From: an uncultured Veillonellaceae bacterium
Lineage (GTDB): Bacteria; Bacillota; Negativicutes; Selenomonadales; Selenomonadaceae
Assembly (NCBI GenBank): GCA_902801565.1
Contig: CADCIX010000002.1
Location: 62,001 to 126,000, forward strand
Reading direction: 5' to 3'
Length of the DNA stretch: 64,000 nucleotides
Part shown: positions 61,340 to 64,000 of the stretch, in pieces
How the letters are laid out: every line of letters begins with the position of its first letter
How positions within the stretch are numbered: the first letter of the stretch is position 1
Made by a program: the position numbers and the translations under genes
Notes under the pieces: generated by a model
What the model was told of the DNA's origin: nothing
Seen by the model: the letters and a program-made list of their open reading frames with translations, nothing else
Database searches by the model: none

Positions 61340-61491
61340 CAACAAAAGTTCCGATATGTGTACCGATGGCTAGTCGGGAATTTATGCCTTTGGAGTGCTA
61401 TAAAAAAACGCCAGTAGCTTGTCCTTTAGGGGCGGCGAGAGCGAGCACGATGAACAAGGAATTTTTCTAAGACATATACACTTTTGTCTAT
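61340..61491 (+). ncRNA. Candidate omega RNA (reRNA) at the right end of the IS
   Basis: The 150 bases after tnpB have no gene and several complementary blocks (CTTGT near 61419 with ACAAG near 61455; a GGCGGCGAGAGCG stretch between). TnpB guide RNAs derive from this place in IS200/605 and IS607 elements, with the guide taken from DNA just beyond the right end. The boundaries are inferred from position only. Confidence 0.45.
61475..61491. repeat. Right inverted repeat of the IS607-family element
   Basis: 17 nt, perfectly complementary to 59478-59494, ending about 20 bases before the ubiD start. Confidence 0.8.
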
Positions 61492-61511
61492 GTTTTTAGT
61501 AGCAGATAGTC

Positions 61512-62969
61512 GTGGCATACAAGGATTTACGCGAGTTTATCGAGGAATTGGAGAAGCGCGGCCTGCTCAGGCGGATACGGGCAGAGGTGGACTGCAATCT
61601 GGAGATCACGGAAATAACGGATCGCGTGTCGAAGATGGAGGGCAGGAAGAATGTCGCGCTCCTTTTTGAGAACGTGAAGGGATATGACATGCCTGTGCTC
61701 ATGAATGCCTTTGGGAGCTATGAGCGCATGGCGCTGGCCCTGGGGGTGGAGAAGCTGGACGATATCGGGGAGGAGATCCGGGAAATCCTCAAGCTTCCCT
61801 ATATTTCCCTGCAGAACAAGTTCAGCGTGGTTTCCCTGATTCCCATGGCGAAAAAGGCCGTCAATTTCCCCAAATATGTCAAGAATGCGCCCTGCCAGGA
61901 AGTGGTCATGGAGGAGCCGGATCTGGACAAGATTCCTATCCTCAAATGCTGGCCCCAGGATGGCGGGCCTTTTGTGACCCTGCCCCTGGTCTTCACGAAA
62001 AATCCTGCAACGGGCAAGCGCAATGTGGGAATGTACCGCCTGCAGAAATACGACAGCAGGACCACGGGGATGCACTGGCACATCCACAAGAACGGCGCGG
62101 AGAACTTCCGCGACATGAAGGCGAAGGGGGGGGAGCGCATCGAGGCAGCCGTTGCCATCGGAACGGACCCGGTGCTGACCTATGCGGCCACGGCTCCCCT
62201 TCCCAGGGATATCGACGAGATGGTCTTTGCGGGCTTCCTTCGCCACAAATCCGTGGAGATGGTGAAGTGCAAGACGGTGGATCTGGAGGTCCCGGCCCAT
62301 GCGGAAATCATTCTGGAGGGCTATGTGCGGACGGACGAGATGCGCCGCGAGGGGCCCTTTGGCGACCATACGGGCTATTATTCCCTGGCGGATGACTATC
62401 CCGTGTTCCACGTGACTTGCATCACCCATCGCAGGAATCCCATCTATTTCGCAACGGTGGTGGGAAAGCCGCCCATGGAGGACTGCTATCTGGCGAAGGC
62501 CACGGAGCGCATTTTCCTTCCGCTGCTCCAGCAGATGCTGCCGGAGGTTGTGGACATCAACATGCCCTTGGAAGGTGTGTTCCATGACTGCGTCATCGTC
62601 TCAATCAAGAAAAGCTTCCCGATGCAGGCGCGGAAGGTCATGCATGCCTTCTGGGGCATGGGACAGATGATGAACGTGAAGATGATCATCGTGGTGGATG
62701 CCCATGTGAACGTGCAGGACCTCAACGAAGTCTGGTGGCGCGTCTACAATAACATCGATGCCAAGCATGATCTGGAGATCGTGGAGGGGCCGCTGGATGT
62801 TCTCGACCATTCCTCCCCCATGGCGAAATGGGGCGCGAAGCTCGGCATCGATGCCACGAAGACCTGGCCGGAGGAAGGCCATTCCCGGGAGTGGCCCGAT
62901 GAGATCGAGATGACGGAGGAGATCCGCCGGAAGGTCGATGAAAAGTGGAGAGAACTGGGATTGGAGTAG
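61512..62969 (+). CDS. ubiD: UbiD-family decarboxylase
   Basis: 485 residues from GTG 61512. YKDLREFIEELEKRGLLRRI is the standard beginning; GMHWHIHKNGA, REGPFGDHTGYYSLADDYPVF with the catalytic Glu-Arg-Glu region, and MHAFWGMGQMMNVKMIIVVDAHVNVQD are diagnostic. It needs prenylated FMN from UbiX. With the polyprenyl synthase upstream, a menaquinone role (3-polyprenyl carboxylate decarboxylation) is likely. No good ribosome-binding site precedes the GTG; see the IS insertion. Confidence 0.93.
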   Translation: MAYKDLREFIEELEKRGLLRRIRAEVDCNLEITEITDRVSKMEGRKNVALLFENVKGYDMPVLMNAFGSYERMALALGVEKLDDIGEEIREILKLPYISLQNKFSVVSLIPMAKKAVNFPKYVKNAPCQEVVMEEPDLDKIPILKCWPQDGGPFVTLPLVFTKNPATGKRNVGMYRLQKYDSRTTGMHWHIHKNGAENFRDMKAKGGERIEAAVAIGTDPVLTYAATAPLPRDIDEMVFAGFLRHKSVEMVKCKTVDLEVPAHAEIILEGYVRTDEMRREGPFGDHTGYYSLADDYPVFHVTCITHRRNPIYFATVVGKPPMEDCYLAKATERIFLPLLQQMLPEVVDINMPLEGVFHDCVIVSIKKSFPMQARKVMHAFWGMGQMMNVKMIIVVDAHVNVQDLNEVWWRVYNNIDAKHDLEIVEGPLDVLDHSSPMAKWGAKLGIDATKTWPEEGHSREWPDEIEMTEEIRRKVDEKWRELGLE

Positions 62970-62987
62970 GAGTGGTTGGTGGAAGAA

Positions 62988-64000
62988 ATGAGTATTAAAG
63001 GGGAACAAGATTTTTATACATATTTGAATCGTCTCCATAAAATGTTGCCGGAAACATTTATTTTAATTGTGGCAAACAACACGCCTTGGGGCCCCTCTTT
63101 TACGCCTCAGGTATCAAATTTTTTTCGCAGAAGCATGGGTTTGCAGGCTGATTTATGTGATAAGTTTCGATTGGCATATGCGGCGGCTATTTATCGTGGC
63201 AATGTCGTGGTTGAACAACTATCGTCTCTCAGAGAAAAGAATATTGATATAACAATATCAAATAGCACAGATACGACAATAAGATTGTGCAGTGCTGGTT
63301 TTGAGGGAGTGCCAGAGAGAAATCTTGGTTTGATTGAAGTGAATGGGAAAAATGTTTCGCTCAATCGGCGTGGCTTGAATTTTGTCGTATTGAATGCATC
63401 GACATTGGACGTAGTAGACTCGTGTACGGTGGATACATTCATTAATGATTTTGTTTGTTATCGATCGAATGATGTTGATCAGAAATTGAAGGAATATAAA
63501 GATCTCCATCCTGATGTTACCTTGGTTTGCATGAGCGGACCTGTTTTTCCACGAGACCATTTAACGGAGAACGAGAAATTCATAAAAACACATGGTTTAG
63601 TAGATGGTATGGTGATGGACAATATTTTTCAGGATTTAGATACGTTGATTACATCACGCAAGATATCATTACTGGACTTCTATCCTGCGGGGGAAGAAGT
63701 TAAAGAAGTGCTTTCGCAACCGGACTCTTACACGGATTCATATGGCACGAGAAAATTTTTTGACAGGTCTGGAAAACATGTCAATACGGGAGGCGGTATC
63801 CGTGTAACGCATGGACAGCCCAAGCAGCATGAACGGGCAATTTTTCTGGTGGGGAGTTGCTGCGTTTTTGGTGTTGCGGCATCAGATGAGCATACAATAG
63901 CGTCTTTTTTGCAGAGTCGCTTGAACGAAGAGGCCAGCGATGAGAAATTCATAGTTTACAATTATGGTTACTATCTTATGGGTGGATTGAATCCTCCGTT
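62988..64000 (+). CDS. ILEI-like domain and SGNH-like protein, 3' truncated
   Basis: The frame is open from ATG 62988 to the window end, so at least 337 residues. GTG 62979 is an alternative start, six bases after AGGAG. Residues about 75-165 (DTTIRLCSAGFEGV to GRRGLNFVVLN-like NRRGLNFVVLNASTLDVVDSCTVDTF) resemble the ILEI/FAM3 fold found in some bacterial surface-glycan proteins. The later part (RAIFLVGSCCVFGVAASDEHTIASFLQ) has the GSxxxFG start of an SGNH hydrolase. The gene is AT-rich compared with ubiD. Both domain calls are by eye only. Confidence 0.62.
   Translation, partial: MSIKGEQDFYTYLNRLHKMLPETFILIVANNTPWGPSFTPQVSNFFRRSMGLQADLCDKFRLAYAAAIYRGNVVVEQLSSLREKNIDITISNSTDTTIRLCSAGFEGVPERNLGLIEVNGKNVSLNRRGLNFVVLNASTLDVVDSCTVDTFINDFVCYRSNDVDQKLKEYKDLHPDVTLVCMSGPVFPRDHLTENEKFIKTHGLVDGMVMDNIFQDLDTLITSRKISLLDFYPAGEEVKEVLSQPDSYTDSYGTRKFFDRSGKHVNTGGGIRVTHGQPKQHERAIFLVGSCCVFGVAASDEHTIASFLQSRLNEEASDEKFIVYNYGYYLMGGLNPP

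Larger units (their letters stand above)
59478..61491. mobile_element. IS607-family insertion sequence (about 2.0 kb)
   Basis: It carries a serine-recombinase tnpA and a tnpB that overlap by 38 bases, the hallmark of IS607. A perfect 17-nt inverted repeat marks both ends (59478-59494 and 61475-61491, ATAGACAAAAGTGTATA). Exact termini are not proven, because IS607 elements make no target duplication. The element is AT-rich compared with its flanks. It lies between tatC and ubiD. Confidence 0.85.

Noticed and set aside
1-64000. CRISPR arrays, tRNA and rRNA genes
   Set aside because: Scanning by eye found no regularly spaced repeats with unique spacers, no convincing tRNA T-loop context and no rRNA-like stretch. 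A tRNAscan and CRISPR search would be needed to be certain.

Overview
The window looks like chromosomal DNA of a member of the Negativicutes (Selenomonas/Mitsuokella-like): Firmicute-style operons with strong AGGAGG ribosome-binding sites and many TTG/GTG starts, L27 carrying the Firmicute N-terminal extension beside its Prp protease, a FabK-type enoyl-ACP reductase, lactate racemase and its maturation genes, a polyprenyl synthase with UbiD, and CheV. The genus is an inference from gene content. Almost everything is on the + strand; only deoC and a DUF4127 gene are on the - strand.

Layout. 1-801 is an AT-rich MNT/HEPN (MntA/HepT-like) locus cut by the window edge; the HEPN gene is broken by a 133-bp MITE with 19-bp inverted ends and an 8-bp target duplication. 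834-5098: an LTA-synthase-like sulfatase-fold protein, a lipoprotein, dCMP deaminase and a RelB/YoeB toxin-antitoxin pair. 5221-9515: glyQS and an NCS2 purine permease. 9655-19673: glycerate kinase, then a housekeeping run, rplU-prp-rpmA-obgE-yhbY-proB-proA-(52-aa membrane protein)-nadD-yqeK-LCP-rsfS-cvfB. 19805-24811: cheV, a hairpin-rich spacer, a periplasmic binding protein, rimO, pncC and a secreted protein. 24881-27274 (-): deoC and DUF4127. 27551-31419: rsmD-coaD, a coiled-coil protein, larB-larC. 31483-39462: yceD-rpmF, plsX-fabK-fabD-fabG-acpP, a second FMN oxidoreductase, fabF, rnc. 39517-43610: an MBL-fold hydrolase, an ABC-2 exporter, and a Zn/Mn-type ABC ATPase and permease without a binding protein. 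43739-47178: an orphan TRAP binding protein coupled to a polytopic Cache-HAMP-GGDEF diguanylate cyclase. 47272-51057: larA, then panS-like transporter, panC, panD behind a long leader with an intrinsic terminator. 51170-56735: RpiR regulator, alpha-glucoside PTS IICBA, GH13 glucosidase, HAD phosphatase. 56978-62969: polyprenyl synthase, two tatA-like genes, tatC, an IS607-family element (tnpA, tnpB), ubiD. 62979/62988-64000: an AT-rich, 3'-truncated gene with an apparent ILEI-like domain and SGNH-like segment.

How the genes work together. The ribosome/proline/NAD block is conserved translation and cofactor housekeeping. The fatty-acid genes form a nearly complete elongation set, but fabH is absent from its usual place after plsX. 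LarB and LarC supply steps of the nickel-pincer cofactor used by LarA 16 kb away; LarE is not in the window. PanS-PanC-PanD would make pantothenate from an imported precursor, with CoaD further along the CoA pathway. Polyprenyl synthase and UbiD suggest menaquinone synthesis, with Tat export between them.

The strongest candidates for something new are the TRAP-binding-protein/diguanylate-cyclase pair, the leader before panS, the tandem 14-bp repeats before larA, the MITE in the HEPN gene, and the IS607 copy that appears to have separated ubiD from its ribosome-binding site. All functional calls come from reading the sequence by eye; no database search was run.
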